Below the pieces are notes generated by a model, which was given only the letters and a program-made list of their open reading frames with translations, was not told the origin of the DNA and made no database searches. Shown here piece after piece: positions 1-9,196 of a stretch of DNA of 64,000 bases (position 1 is its first letter; every line of letters starts with the position of its first letter). Source of the DNA: CAVTRI01 sp963737075 (GTDB lineage Bacteria; Actinomycetota; Acidimicrobiia; Acidimicrobiales; Palsa-688); the NCBI GenBank assembly GCA_963737075.1, contig CAVTRI010000001.1, positions 1,860,001 to 1,924,000 on the forward strand, read 5' to 3'. The translations under genes were made by a program, and so were the position numbers.

Positions 1-1594
1 GGTCCGCCGTGACGGGATCGCCTTCCAGCAGGTGGGAGATCCCCTCAGTGTGCAGCATCCCCCATCGGTGCGGGCTGGCCGCACTGAGACCCTCCAAGGC
101 AGCCCGCGCGTCGCGGCGCATCTGGGCGAGGCCACGCCGGCACTGCACCGCGCGCATAAAGAAGAGAAGACCTTCCATCGTGTCCCCGTCCGGGAGCGGT
201 CCAGACGCCGCGGTCTGCTCGGCGGCGGCTGCCCAGCGCTCGGACTCACCGGGTCGGCCAAGGAGAGCCAAGATCAAGGCGCCGTGTGCAGCGATGGCCG
301 AATAGTGCTGGACCTGCGTCTTGTCCTCGATCCATTCCAGCCACCGCAGGACGGTGTCGACCCGGCCGCTGGCCCACACGGGTTGCATCCAGGCGAGTAT
401 CAGGCGGGCGACCAAGTTGCCGTCGTCGGCGGCCTGGGCGTGCGCGAGCGCGGATTCGGGTCTTCCGTTCGCTTCACACCACGCTGCTGCCCGTTGATGC
501 AGTAACGGGATGAGTTCGGGTTCACGTCGGCTCAGCTCCGCGTGGAGCAGTTGTCGGAACAGTTGGTGGTAGCGGTACCAGATGCGACGACGGTCCAGCG
601 GTACCACGAGGAGATTCCGGCCGTCGAGCTCTTCGAGTTGGCCACTTGACCCTTGGGTGTCGAGGGTGGCGTCGCACAGCGGGCCGCACATTCGTTCGAG
701 GATCGACGTGCGAGTGAGAAATGACACTTCGGCCCGCGACCCCCGGTCGAGCAGTTCCGAGCGGAGGTAGTCGCCCATGAATCGGTCATCACCGGTGAAG
801 GAGAACGCAGCTTCGGTCTGGGGGCTCCCCGCATTCATGGCCAATGCGGCCAGGTAGAGACCAGCCGGCCATCCCTCAGTCCGCTGGACAAGGTCGTTGA
901 CGTCTTGGGCGCTGAGTTCGAAGCCGGCTTCTTTGAGGAGCGACGACGCTTCAGCGTTGCCCATCGCGAGGTCGTCGGCCCCAACTTCGAGGACCCGCGC
1001 CTGAGCCCGCAGTCGAGCAGAGGGAATAGGAAGCCGGTCGCGTGAAGCCGTCGCCAGTTGCACATCCGGGGGTAACGACACGGCCAGTTGGCCAAGGATG
1101 TCCAGGCTATCCCGGTTCGTTATCGCCTCAACGTTGTCGATCACGATTGCTACCGGTTTTGGTATCGACGTTAGGGCGGCGAGAAGCATTGGAACGACCG
1201 TCTTCGCATCGCCGGGCCGTCCCAAGGCTCGGAAGAGCGACGGACCAATCCGCTCGATCCGGTCGATCGCGGCGGCGACGTACGTGATGAGAACGGTGGG
1301 ATCGTTATCAGCAGGATCGGCCGAAAGCCAGGCAACTCGAGGTTCCTTTACGTCGGCCCATTGCGCCAGCAACGTCGTCTTCCCGTAGCCCGCAGGGGCG
1401 ACAACCGAGATCAGCCCTGGGGTACGTTCAGCGAGGAGCCGGTTGAGCAGTGCCGAACGGGTCACCATTCCTGGTTGAATGATCGGAGGGAGGAGTTTCG
1501 AATTTGACAGCCGGAACGCGAGCCCAGAGGGGGTGCGGTCCCGCCGCGCTCCAGCGCCGCGCGACGCGACACTCTGCCGGGCGGTGCTCCCCAC
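1..1594 (-). CDS. LAL/MalT-type LuxR-family ATPase regulator (partial, C-terminus off left edge)
   Basis: About 531 N-terminal residues of a large ATP-binding LuxR-family (STAND/MalT-like) regulator. The frame is open from the left edge. It shows the family's N-terminal signature SKLLPPIIQPGMVTRS, a Walker A APAGYGKTT, the Walker B-like region VAIVIDNVE, the sensor segment RTEGWPAGLYLAAL and a winged-helix segment ending YRYHQLF, then the start of the TPR-like region. The LuxR helix-turn-helix must lie beyond the edge. I chose GTG 1594 because GGAGG lies 12 nt upstream; ATG 1468 would cut into the conserved N-terminus. It is divergent from the DUF1269-like gene across a shared TCACCC/GGGTGG site. 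The effector is unknown. Confidence 0.8.
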   Translation of the reverse strand, partial: MGSTARQSVASRGAGARRDRTPSGLAFRLSNSKLLPPIIQPGMVTRSALLNRLLAERTPGLISVVAPAGYGKTTLLAQWADVKEPRVAWLSADPADNDPTVLITYVAAAIDRIERIGPSLFRALGRPGDAKTVVPMLLAALTSIPKPVAIVIDNVEAITNRDSLDILGQLAVSLPPDVQLATASRDRLPIPSARLRAQARVLEVGADDLAMGNAEASSLLKEAGFELSAQDVNDLVQRTEGWPAGLYLAALAMNAGSPQTEAAFSFTGDDRFMGDYLRSELLDRGSRAEVSFLTRTSILERMCGPLCDATLDTQGSSGQLEELDGRNLLVVPLDRRRIWYRYHQLFRQLLHAELSRREPELIPLLHQRAAAWCEANGRPESALAHAQAADDGNLVARLILAWMQPVWASGRVDTVLRWLEWIEDKTQVQHYSAIAAHGALILALLGRPGESERWAAAAEQTAASGPLPDGDTMEGLLFFMRAVQCRRGLAQMRRDARAALEGLSAASPHRWGMLHTEGISHLLEGDPVTAD

Positions 1595-1634
1595 GCTCGG
1601 AGCCTACCTCCATCAACCGCGGGGAACTACCCAT

Positions 1635-1680
1635 TCACCCTATTGGGGTGGGGATTGAACCCGCCGCTGCCGTCGACCTT
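1635..1680 (+). promoter_or_regulatory. TCACCC-N5-GGGTGG site and -10 of the DUF1269-like gene
   Basis: TCACCC-TATTG-GGGTGG at 1635-1651, then a -10-like GACCTT at 1675-1680, 23 nt beyond the half-site. The downstream GTG at 1716 has a Shine-Dalgarno, so this is a leadered member of the shared promoter class. It also lies upstream of the divergent LAL gene, where I see no equally good -10. Confidence 0.55.
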
Positions 1681-1715
1681 GATGCTGCCGTCAGACGAGG
1701 GGAAGGAGCGCTTCT

Positions 1716-2234
1716 GTGGCTGAGCAGTCAGTTGTGCTGGCCGTTGGTTCCTACAGGACGGTCACGGCGGCCGAGGCCGATTGCAGGTCCTTGTGGGCGC
1801 TTCACCGGCACGACGGGTCGGACGAGCTGGCTGCCGCCCTGATGGAGAAGGGCGCGGGGGGCGAGCTGGAGATCGACCGGGTTCACAGCACTGCCCAGGA
1901 GCCAGTGTGGGGTGTCGTTCTTCTCGGTGCCGCCGTCACCGTGCTGGCGGTCCCTCTTGGCATCGAGGTCCTCAATGCTGGCCTCACGAGCCGCGACGAG
2001 TGGGCGGGAGCCGCGGTGGTCGTCGGCCGCTTGTGGCATCGCCTGCCAAGAGACGTGCTTCGCACCATGTGCAATCTTCTCGAGGCTGGGCAGGCTGGGC
2101 TGACCGTCGTCTCGTTGGATCACGCCCGAGAAGACGTTGTGGGGTGCTTTTCCAATGCGGCCGGCAAGGTGGTCGCAGCCGGTATGAAAGCTGATCTCGC
2201 CGGCGACTTCACCCGGGTGATCGGGGCTGCTTAA
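1716..2234 (+). CDS. DUF1269-like small membrane protein
   Basis: 172-residue protein. GTG 1716 is preceded by GGAAGGAG at 1701-1708. The N-terminal half has the DUF1269 layout: a short beta-strand start (VVLAVGSY), a segment resembling ALHRHDGSDELAAAL, then a hydrophobic stretch WGVVLLGAAVTVLAVPLGI around residues 64-83 typical of the family's membrane/glycine-zipper part. The C-terminal half ends in a segment GLTVVSLD...FSNAAGKVV that probably folds as a second alpha/beta unit. Function is unknown; family members are often stress-induced. The shared operator upstream ties it to the regulator cluster. Confidence 0.6.
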   Translation: MAEQSVVLAVGSYRTVTAAEADCRSLWALHRHDGSDELAAALMEKGAGGELEIDRVHSTAQEPVWGVVLLGAAVTVLAVPLGIEVLNAGLTSRDEWAGAAVVVGRLWHRLPRDVLRTMCNLLEAGQAGLTVVSLDHAREDVVGCFSNAAGKVVAAGMKADLAGDFTRVIGAA

Positions 2235-2250
2235 AGGATCACCCTCGCCG

Positions 2251-2295
2251 TCACCCGCTATGGCGGATGGCGCCGTCGCGGCCGAGCGCTATGAA
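2251..2295 (+). promoter_or_regulatory. Degenerate TCACCC site and TATGAA -10 of the second LAL gene
   Basis: TCACCC-GCTAT-GGCGGA at 2251-2267 (right arm 4 of 6) followed 22 nt later by TATGAA at 2290-2295. A further TCACCC lies at 2239. The ATG at 2349 would have a leader of about 47 nt with a GAGG-type ribosome binding site. Weakest member of the promoter class. Confidence 0.4.
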
Positions 2296-2348
2296 TCCGG
2301 AGGAGTCCGGAAACGCGCCGGAGAGAGTGACTCTTCGAGGTTGGGGCC

Positions 2349-5028
2349 ATGACCATTTCTGAAACGAGGGCTCTGCGCATCGAAGGGGCGCCCTGGTTCG
2401 CGCCCATCTCTTCGCTGCCAGAGTTACCAAAGCATTTTCTACGGCGGGAGCGCCTCGAGAGCCGGATCAGTCAGGGACTCAGCCGCCGCCTCACGCTGGT
2501 GACAGGGATGGCGGGCGCTGGGAAGTCCGTGCTGGTCGCCGGCTGGGCCCATCAGCGCGCGAGGGACGCCACTGCGTACCTGGCCCTCGAGACGGACGAC
2601 AATGAGCCGCATCGGTTCTGGCGCAGGTTGGTGGCCGCGCTACGAGTGGTGGATCCTGAGGTTGGGGACAACGTGCTCGCCGCCTTAGCGGTCGGAATGG
2701 AGGATGCGCAACTGGCCGAGGTCCTGGCAACCGAGACGGCGCTCATGGGACCGGTTGTCATCGTGATCGACGGCCTCCAGATGGTCACGGATCGCGGGTT
2801 GACCAAGGCTGTCGACTATCTGGCGGCGCACCTACCGTCGCAGGTCCATCTCATCATCACGACCCGTGGCTCGTGCCGCGGCGAATTTCATCGTCTGCGC
2901 CTGACTGGCGATTTGAACGAGATCGGTGACGCCGATCTCCGTTTCAGCGACGACGAGGCGAACCTTTTGCTCTCTCGTGTGGCGGGTGTCCAAGCAGCGT
3001 CGGATGCTATTGCCGCGTTGGTTGCGCGTACCGAGGGATGGGCGGCGGGTCTGATTATGGCTGCCATGTCCGCGACCGACGAGGGAGCCATCTCCCTCGG
3101 GGCGTTTGCTGGCAATTCCGGGCTTGTCGATGAGTACTTCGAGCGCGAAGTGCTGCACGACCAGCCCGGCGAGACGGTCCAGTACTTGGTCGAGACATCC
3201 GTCCTCGAGGCGATGACAGCGGACTTGTGTCGGCATGTCACCGGAAGGGCAGACGCTTGCCAGGTGCTCGAGCACTTGGCCGAACGCCATCTCTTCCTGC
3301 GGCCGATGGAGGGCGAGGACGGCTCCTATCGATACCACCGCCTGTTCGCTGACTTCCTGCGCCTTCGCGCCGCCTCGCGCCAGCCTGAGGTGGTCAGACA
3401 AGCGCATGCCCGGGCGGCTGAGTGGTGGCAATCCAACGCAAGGAACGGGATCGCCTTTGCACATCTCCTCAAGGCTGAGGCTCACCAAGAGGCGTTGGCT
3501 TTGGGTGCCGCGACAGCAGTGCAACAGCTCGACCATACCCAACCTATGCAGGACGGACTGCTGCCGGGAGATCTCCCGGTTACCTACCTGGAGAGCGACC
3601 CTTGGCGGATGTATGTCATCGGGGCAGCCCTCTTAGCTCGACGGCAACCCGGCGAGGCTGCAAGATGGTTGCGCCGTCTCGGTAGAGGGTTCGGTGACGA
3701 GCGCCCACACCCCGGGCCTGACCTGCCGGGTTGAGGTCCTCTGGGCGCTTCACGACGACTTGTTAGGGGACGCTTCCGGAGTGCTCCTCCACCACGAGCA
3801 GCTCCACAATCGCCGTGGTACCGAACGCCATTCGGAACCGGTACTGCTCTTGCCCCCCGCCGACCAAGAGTGGCTCCTCCTCTGGACGCGGCCGTCGCTG
3901 ATCGTTTCCGCATCGCGGTGGCGTGGGCTCGTCTACGGGAGGGCGAGCCGAAACAAGCCGTGGCCGCCTTGGATGCCTTGGCGTCAGAAGGGCGATTCCA
4001 GAATGATGTGGTCTACCTGTCACTGCGGGCTGCCGCTGCGTACGCGCAGGGCCGACTCCGGGAGGCCTACACCTTCGCCCACCAGGCAATCGACGAAGCT
4101 AGCCGACAGCCATGGGCGGAGACGATGAGCGTCTTGTCCGCCCGCCTGACAATCGCGGCCGTGCTTCGCGAGCAGGGACGAGCTCCCGCGTGCCGAAATG
4201 TGGCTGACCGAGGCGCTAGCGGCTTGCCAAGACAACAACGCTGGTTATGAGAAGGCCGACGTTCTGTGCGAGCTGGCTCGGGTCCTGACCGCTCAGGGCA
4301 GGCACTGGGAAGCTCTGGAGCACATCGCCAACCTGCGTCGTCTCGATCGACAGGACCCGTTGCCGATTCGGCTATGCAACAAGTTGGATCGGGCAGAGAT
4401 CGCATGCAGGCTTGCGATGCGAGATCTTCAAGGCGCCAGGCTCATCATCCGCTCCGTCCCGCCGTCGTCGTGGTACCCGGAAGCGCTGGCGCGCCTCGAA
4501 CTGCTCGCAGGAAGACCGGACCAAGCCGAGCAGGCGCTGCGTGCCGCCCGTAACGGCGTTCAGCCCCGCCGGACAGAGATAGAACGCCTCGTCCTGTTGG
4601 CGCGTGTCCAATTCCAGCGAGGACGGCACGATCGAGCTGAAGGCACGCTCCGCCGAGCCTTGGAGCTCGGACGGCCCGAGCGCTATGTCCGGGTGTTCCT
4701 CAATGATGCACCTATTGTCTTCCCCCTACTCGAGAGTATCGCTGGCCGTCATCCCGACGACTACCTTCACGAGCTCATGGACAAGACTCGACCTAGCGCT
4801 CCCTGTGGCGGGACTCCCCCCGTCAGTCTGGTGGTCGAAAGCCTCTCGCAACGGGAGCGGGACGTGCTCACGCTCCTGCCAAGCCATCTCACTCAACGGG
4901 AGATCGCTGCGGCTATGTACGTTTCTCTGAACACGGTCAAGACCCACACCAAAGCCGTCTACCGCAAGCTCGGCGCCGCTTCCCGCTCGGGCGCAGTCCA
5001 AACGGCTCGATATCACGGCCTCCTCTAG
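2349..5028 (+). pseudogene. LAL/MalT-type LuxR-family regulator, multiply frameshifted
   Basis: Together three reading frames encode about 893 residues, matching the intact paralogue at 6017-8686. The N-terminal frame (from ATG 2349) carries Walker A TGMAGAGKSVL, VIVIDGLQMV and RTEGWAAGLIMAAM and stops at 3734. Homology continues in the +1 frame (VEVLWALHDD, about 3730-3790), returns to the first frame near 3870 (AVADRFRIAVAWARL), and shifts again near 4175-4180 into a frame that encodes the rest of the repeats and the C-terminal LuxR helix-turn-helix (LSQRERDVLTLLP...SLNTVKTHTKAVYRKLG, ending GLL). Three indels in one gene mean either a true pseudogene or sequencing errors. The preserved protein similarity in every segment favours recent or artefactual damage. 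Confidence 0.75.
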
Positions 5029-5037
5029 GCCACGGCG

Positions 5038-5358
5038 TCAGACACCCGACTCGACTGCCTCCCCCAAAGAGCGCAGCACTTCATGATGGCGGCTATCGGT
5101 GAGCGCCTTCGCCAGTATCATCAATGCGGCCAGGGGCGGCTCAACGATTTCAAGAACGACAAGCCCGGCCACGCCTCCATACCAGGCGAGGTGCACGAAG
5201 CCCGGCAGCGTGACGGGGCCCACCACCGGCAAGTTGACTGTCGCCAGGTCGTGGCGAAGGGCCGCTCGGATCGCGAACCCCGGTCGCCACGCGCCCAAGG
5301 CAATGACCTCCTCTCGGTCGATTGCCTCTTCCTCCTGGGAGCGACTCTCGGTGGTCAT
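5038..5358 (-). CDS. Small hydrophobic protein of unknown function
   Basis: 106 residues; ATG 5358 has AAGGA a few bases upstream. The N-terminal third is acidic (SRSQEEEAIDREE). Residues about 50-85 are hydrophobic (LPGFVHLAWYGGVAGLVVLE, then LAALMILAKAL), suggesting one or two membrane-associated helices. I recognise no family. It is convergent with the frameshifted LAL gene (9-nt gap) and has its own promoter with a perfect TCACCC/GGGTGA site, so it is probably a regulon member rather than just part of the LURP operon upstream. Confidence 0.5.
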   Translation of the reverse strand: MTTESRSQEEEAIDREEVIALGAWRPGFAIRAALRHDLATVNLPVVGPVTLPGFVHLAWYGGVAGLVVLEIVEPPLAALMILAKALTDSRHHEVLRSLGEAVESGV

Positions 5359-5417
5359 CAGCGTTCCTTGCCAATCTGAATGGGCCCGGAGATCTTGGCT
5401 TCGTCGTTAGGCTTCCC

Positions 5418-5462
5418 ATTGTGAGGCAAAGTCGCCGAGAACGCCTCACCCTCACCGGGTGA
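5418..5462 (-). promoter_or_regulatory. Perfect TCACCC-N5-GGGTGA site and CACAAT -10
   Basis: TCACCC-TCACC-GGGTGA at 5446-5462; the arms extend to GCC/GGC (5443-5465). Read on the minus strand, CACAAT (5423-5418) begins 22 nt beyond the half-site. The gene at 5358 follows with a leader of about 50 nt. The hairpin could also end the LURP-one transcript, but there is no U-run. Confidence 0.6.
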
Positions 5463-5478
5463 GGCCGTCTTGCCCGGC

Positions 5479-6003
5479 TTAGTCGCGGCTCAATCGGTCA
5501 AGGCAGACGGCGACCGCGAGAACAAGCGCGTCGTCCTGGCCCGGCGAGATCTCGACGCCATAGGTGTCACGTATACGGAACCAACGTTTCGAGACCTCTG
5601 CGATCTTCTGTCCATCACGTTTGATCGCGTACTCGTGATCGACGATGTTGCCGTGGACCTCCAAGTCATCACCATCGCGCACGTCAACCGAATACCGCTG
5701 ACGTAACGGTGCTATGATGGCCTTCTTCACGGTCGCCAGGACGTGTTCGTCGCGCTCGATCTCCATGGTGTCGTGGACCCTGAGCTTCTTCTGTTGCACC
5801 TTGCACAGTTCGATACCATCAAGACCCTCGATAATTGCGGTATCCCGCACCCGCAGAGCCTTGCCGTCGACCCTGAACACCCGATCTCCCCGATCGTTTT
5901 CGATCCAATAATCGTCCCCGATCGTGAAGAGCTCTTGGCGCATCCGATACCGGACATCGGTCTCTCCGCGCCGTTCGCGGCCGTGCCGCCTGAAAAGGCT
6001 CAT
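5479..6003 (-). CDS. LURP-one-related (LOR) family protein
   Basis: 174-residue cytoplasmic protein of the LURP-one-related/DUF567 family, a tubby-like beta-barrel around a central helix. The family pattern is plain: YRMRQELFTIGDDYWIEN, FRVDGKALRVRDTAIIE, KKLRVHDTMEIERD, a VKKAIIAPLRQRYSVDV strand, VHGNIVDHEYAIKR and SKRWFRIRDTYGVEI. The biochemical role of bacterial members is not established; tubby-like relatives bind membrane lipids. ATG 6003 is preceded by AGGAGG and lies 13 nt after the LAL gene's stop, so the two form an operon. Confidence 0.85.
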   Translation of the reverse strand: MSLFRRHGRERRGETDVRYRMRQELFTIGDDYWIENDRGDRVFRVDGKALRVRDTAIIEGLDGIELCKVQQKKLRVHDTMEIERDEHVLATVKKAIIAPLRQRYSVDVRDGDDLEVHGNIVDHEYAIKRDGQKIAEVSKRWFRIRDTYGVEISPGQDDALVLAVAVCLDRLSRD

Positions 6004-6016
6004 TGCGCCTCCTGTC

Positions 6017-8686
6017 CTACAACAATCCGTAGCCGCGGGCGATCGCTACTGCTTCGCTGCGCGAGCTAGCGCCGAGCTTCCGGTAGGTGTTCTTCAAATG
6101 GGTCTTGACGGTGTTCAGCGACACATACATGGCCGGGGCAATCTCGCGGAGATGCAGATGAGAAGGAAGGTAGGTAAGAAGCTCTCTCTCCCGATCAGTG
6201 AGGGCCTCCAGCATGGCGCTCGTTCCGCTGACCGGCGTCGTCGGGAGGAGCTCTTCAGCCTGAGCGGCCACGTAGGCGACGTACGGGTCACGGCAGGACG
6301 TCACGAGCGCGTGGAGGACTGGGAGAACTTGGCGCGCCTCTTCCAGGAAGGGTCGGACAAATCGCTCCGCTCGCCCGGTGTCCAGCGCCCTTTGGATCGT
6401 CGCCTGCGCCCGGTTGGTGTGGCCACGTTGAAGATCTGCACAACCAAGGAGGACGAGCCGCCGTAGCTCCTCACCGATTCCTGGCGCCGGTGCGCCGGCG
6501 AGTCGACTCACAGCACTCTCGGGGCGTCCGCAAAACAGGTCAATTCGTGCGAGCGTCGCACGCGACGTTGATGACGACCCAAGTGCCCGTCTGGCGACGA
6601 GCGTACCCTCGAGATCGCCGAGTGCGATGCGACAATCGACTTCAAGACAATTGAGCTTCTGCACCAAAGGGTCACAGGGCGGATGAAGGCTCGCGACGTG
6701 CCGAAGGTAGCCCAGCCGCGCCAAGGCGTCCCCGGGTCGCTGCTGCGCGAGTTCAAGTCTTACGAGATTCACCTCCACCGCCCACAACCAATGTTTTGCA
6801 CCGGCCTGTCGGCAGAGTCGAATCGCGGCTTCGAGTCGTCGCCGCGCGTCCTCGAGCTCGTTGCGCTCGAAGTGGACGTCCGCCAGTGCCAACTGCGCGT
6901 CCAGCGCGATCAGGTCATGGCCGCCTCGATCGCCACCCTGCTGCAGCGAAGCCGTTGCCAACCGGTACGCGTCCTTAAGCTGCCCTTGTCGAGACGCGAC
7001 GAGTGCCAGCAGCGCGGGTTGGGCCGCATCGGCCCGGTCTTTACCATCGAAGTGATCGCACAGGATGGCTAACGCTTCCTCAGGGCGGTCCAGCCACACC
7101 TTGGCACGGGCGGCAAGGAGAGGCGAGCGGGTGGCGACGGCGATGTCAATGGCTTCGGCCCACGCTCCGGCCCGCACAAGCTTCCGCACGGATGTGGCGG
7201 CGGGCGGCGGGAGCGGCTTCATGAGTTCAGTCGTCGCCCGCCAGTGGTCAAGCACGCTCGAGGGGTCAGCTCGCCGTTCGGCATGCACAGCCCAGAGAAA
7301 CTCGATGCGTCCTTCCCATCGATGGCTGTCCGAGTCTTGCGCGGTCTTGCGAACGATCTGCCGCAGCAACTGCGCCCCTTCAGCGACTCGACCGAAGCCC
7401 AAGAGCGCGGCGGCCACCGTGTACTGCTGGTCGATGGCCCCGTCGGGAGCGGTTTCCTGTACGAGCGGTACGACCGTCTCGTCTTCAAACAGCAACCCGC
7501 CATCAAACGGCTGCACGAGATCGGCAACCATCAGCTCAGCGGCGCGCATGTGGTCATGCCCCTGAGAGAAGTGGTGAGCGGCAGAGCGCGGGTCGCCATG
7601 CTGCTCGAACCATGAGCCGGCGCTCAGATGCGCGTCGATCCCCAGCCTGACGTCCTCCTGGTCGCGGCGGCGGTCCAAGAAATCGGCGACCAACTCGTGG
7701 TATCGGTAGGTGCGGTCAGCTCGATCAATCGGAACGATGAACAAGTTGCTGGTCACCAGCGAGTCAAGCAACTTGGAAGCGTCGCTTCGTGCAGACACGA
7801 CTTCACACAGTTCCGGTGTCAGGTGGTTCAGTACGGACGTTTGTAGGAGAAACCTGACCAACTCGGGAGATGAACGCAGGATGACCTCATGCTCGAGATA
7901 GTCCTCGATCAACGGGCAAGACTGAGGAAACCGTTCGACAAAGTCCGCCGGATATGGCGATGCTGCCAGGCCTAACGCAGCCAGATAGATGCCGGCTGCC
8001 CAGCCTTCGCACCGTTCGGTGAGCGTAGTCAACTGATCGACGCGCAAGCAGTTGCCAGCCACGAGGGCGACGAGGGCCGCACTCTCCTCCATGGTGAACC
8101 GGAGGTCAGCGTCGGAGACCGCTGACGCCCGATTCGTCACGACGAGCCATCTGAGCTGAACGGCCGGGATGCTTCGTCCTGCAAGTACGAGACGGAGGGG
8201 AGACTGAGAATGAGCAGTGAGACGGACGATCTCCTCGATGATTTCGGCGTTGGTGATGGCGTCAACGTCGTCCACGACGAGCACGCGGCGTGATGTTTCT
8301 GCGAGAGCCCTCTGGAGCATGATGAATGAATCATGAACGCCTGGTTGTCGGCTGACAGTCTCTGCCGACTCCCATCCTGTGCTGTCGATGTCCAATGCGG
8401 CGATCACGTGCCGGCAGAAGGTGCCCGGGTCATTGTCCCCGCTGTCAGCCGACAGCCACGCCACCCCGTCAGCGAAGGTTGCCTGCGTCCAATCGGCGAG
8501 AAGAACGGTCTTACCCGCGCCTGGGGAAGCCGTCACAAACGTCGGTGCGCTCTGGCTGGCCGACGACAGCAACTGGTGCAGCCGGTTGCGACGAATCCAG
8601 TGGGGAGGGAGAAAGGGCGGGACCAGCTTCCCCGCACTGACGTCGCCGTTTGGACGGTCCGGGCCAACCTCGACCACAGCGGTCAC
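6017..8686 (-). CDS. LAL/MalT-type LuxR-family transcriptional regulator
   Basis: Intact 889-residue large LuxR-family regulator. Walker A ASPGAGKTVLL is near residues 53-63, followed by VLVVDDVDAITN, sensor ERCEGWAAGIYLAAL, a winged helix ending YRYHELVADFL, about 400 residues of TPR-like helices, and a C-terminal LuxR helix-turn-helix (LTDRERELLTYLP...SLNTVKTHLKNTYRKLG). GTG 8686 is preferred over an in-frame ATG at 8776: it has GGAAGGAG 6 nt upstream, and the ATG would place the start beyond the promoter -10 at 8746-8741. It heads an operon with the LURP-one gene. STAND regulators of this type are usually activators switched by ATP and an inducer; the inducer is unknown. Confidence 0.85.
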   Translation of the reverse strand: MTAVVEVGPDRPNGDVSAGKLVPPFLPPHWIRRNRLHQLLSSASQSAPTFVTASPGAGKTVLLADWTQATFADGVAWLSADSGDNDPGTFCRHVIAALDIDSTGWESAETVSRQPGVHDSFIMLQRALAETSRRVLVVDDVDAITNAEIIEEIVRLTAHSQSPLRLVLAGRSIPAVQLRWLVVTNRASAVSDADLRFTMEESAALVALVAGNCLRVDQLTTLTERCEGWAAGIYLAALGLAASPYPADFVERFPQSCPLIEDYLEHEVILRSSPELVRFLLQTSVLNHLTPELCEVVSARSDASKLLDSLVTSNLFIVPIDRADRTYRYHELVADFLDRRRDQEDVRLGIDAHLSAGSWFEQHGDPRSAAHHFSQGHDHMRAAELMVADLVQPFDGGLLFEDETVVPLVQETAPDGAIDQQYTVAAALLGFGRVAEGAQLLRQIVRKTAQDSDSHRWEGRIEFLWAVHAERRADPSSVLDHWRATTELMKPLPPPAATSVRKLVRAGAWAEAIDIAVATRSPLLAARAKVWLDRPEEALAILCDHFDGKDRADAAQPALLALVASRQGQLKDAYRLATASLQQGGDRGGHDLIALDAQLALADVHFERNELEDARRRLEAAIRLCRQAGAKHWLWAVEVNLVRLELAQQRPGDALARLGYLRHVASLHPPCDPLVQKLNCLEVDCRIALGDLEGTLVARRALGSSSTSRATLARIDLFCGRPESAVSRLAGAPAPGIGEELRRLVLLGCADLQRGHTNRAQATIQRALDTGRAERFVRPFLEEARQVLPVLHALVTSCRDPYVAYVAAQAEELLPTTPVSGTSAMLEALTDRERELLTYLPSHLHLREIAPAMYVSLNTVKTHLKNTYRKLGASSRSEAVAIARGYGLL

Positions 8687-8740
8687 CGCGTTCTCCTTCC
8701 TGTTGTACGTCGGTTGCTGCGCCTGCTCGTCTTCCGTCGA

Positions 8741-8786
8741 ATCATAGGAACTCCCCTGCAGCGGGTCGTCACCCACGCCGGGGTGA
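8741..8786 (-). promoter_or_regulatory. Perfect TCACCC-N6-GGGTGA site and TATGAT -10 of the third LAL gene
   Basis: TCACCC-ACGCCG-GGGTGA at 8769-8786; on the minus strand TATGAT (8746-8741) begins 22 nt beyond the half-site. This is the best -10 of the set. The leader to GTG 8686 is about 48 nt and carries a strong Shine-Dalgarno. The site overlaps the stop codon of the preceding gene, and it implies autoregulation or cross-regulation among the LAL genes. Confidence 0.65.
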
Positions 8787-9023
8787 TCGGCCAGACCCCC
8801 TGGAACAGCGATGCGCTTCCCCCTCGACGATCTCGACCTGGAGCAGGACGAGACCGAGCGCGGTGACGCGCTCGAGCGCGCCCTGGAGGGCCGCCTGGTC
8901 AGGCAGTTCGCCTCGTAGCGTGGTCCTTCCCTGGCTCACGATGACATCGAACTCCTCGAAAGCCGCGGAAACCGCCGGTACCGCCTCCCCGGCAATGGTG
9001 ATGTCGTAGATCCGCGTCGGCAT
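8769..9023 (-). CDS. Small conserved-looking protein of unknown function
   Basis: 84 residues starting MPTRIYDITIAGEAV. It has a beta-alpha-beta look (YDITIAG ... FDVIVSQGRTTLRGEL ... ALQGALERVTALGLVLLQVEIVE) seen in small actinobacterial proteins of no assigned function. A longer frame starts at 9131, but the promoter geometry sets the start at ATG 9023: a -10-like CATGAT ends 6 nt before it and there is no ribosome binding site, so the mRNA looks leaderless. The C-terminal 12 residues are basic. It lies just upstream of the third LAL gene. Confidence 0.55.
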   Translation of the reverse strand: MPTRIYDITIAGEAVPAVSAAFEEFDVIVSQGRTTLRGELPDQAALQGALERVTALGLVLLQVEIVEGEAHRCSRGSGRSPRRG

Positions 9024-9029
9024 GACGGG

Positions 9030-9075
9030 ATCATGCGCCGTCCAAAGGTGGTCGTCGTCACCCGTCAGCGGGTGA
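9030..9075 (-). promoter_or_regulatory. Perfect TCACCC-N6-GGGTGA site and CATGAT -10
   Basis: TCACCC-GTCAGC-GGGTGA at 9058-9075, arms extended by G/C to 9057-9076. On the minus strand CATGAT (9035-9030) begins 22 nt past the half-site and ATG 9023 follows after 6 nt. The same site faces the fourth LAL gene on the plus strand, where I see no clear -10 at the expected distance. Confidence 0.6.
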
Positions 9076-9196
9076 CTCGAACTCCGTATGGCCGGGCTGT
9101 CTGTAAAGGTCATCTTGGGTGTGGGATACACTTCGGCGGGCTAGGGAGCGCGTCTCCGCGAGAGATGGGACAAGTGGGGCAAAACGGACTCTATCC

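Noticed and set aside
5443..5465. Rho-independent terminator for the LURP-one gene
   Set aside because: No U-run follows on the minus strand, and the sequence fits the repeated operator with a -10 at the standard distance.
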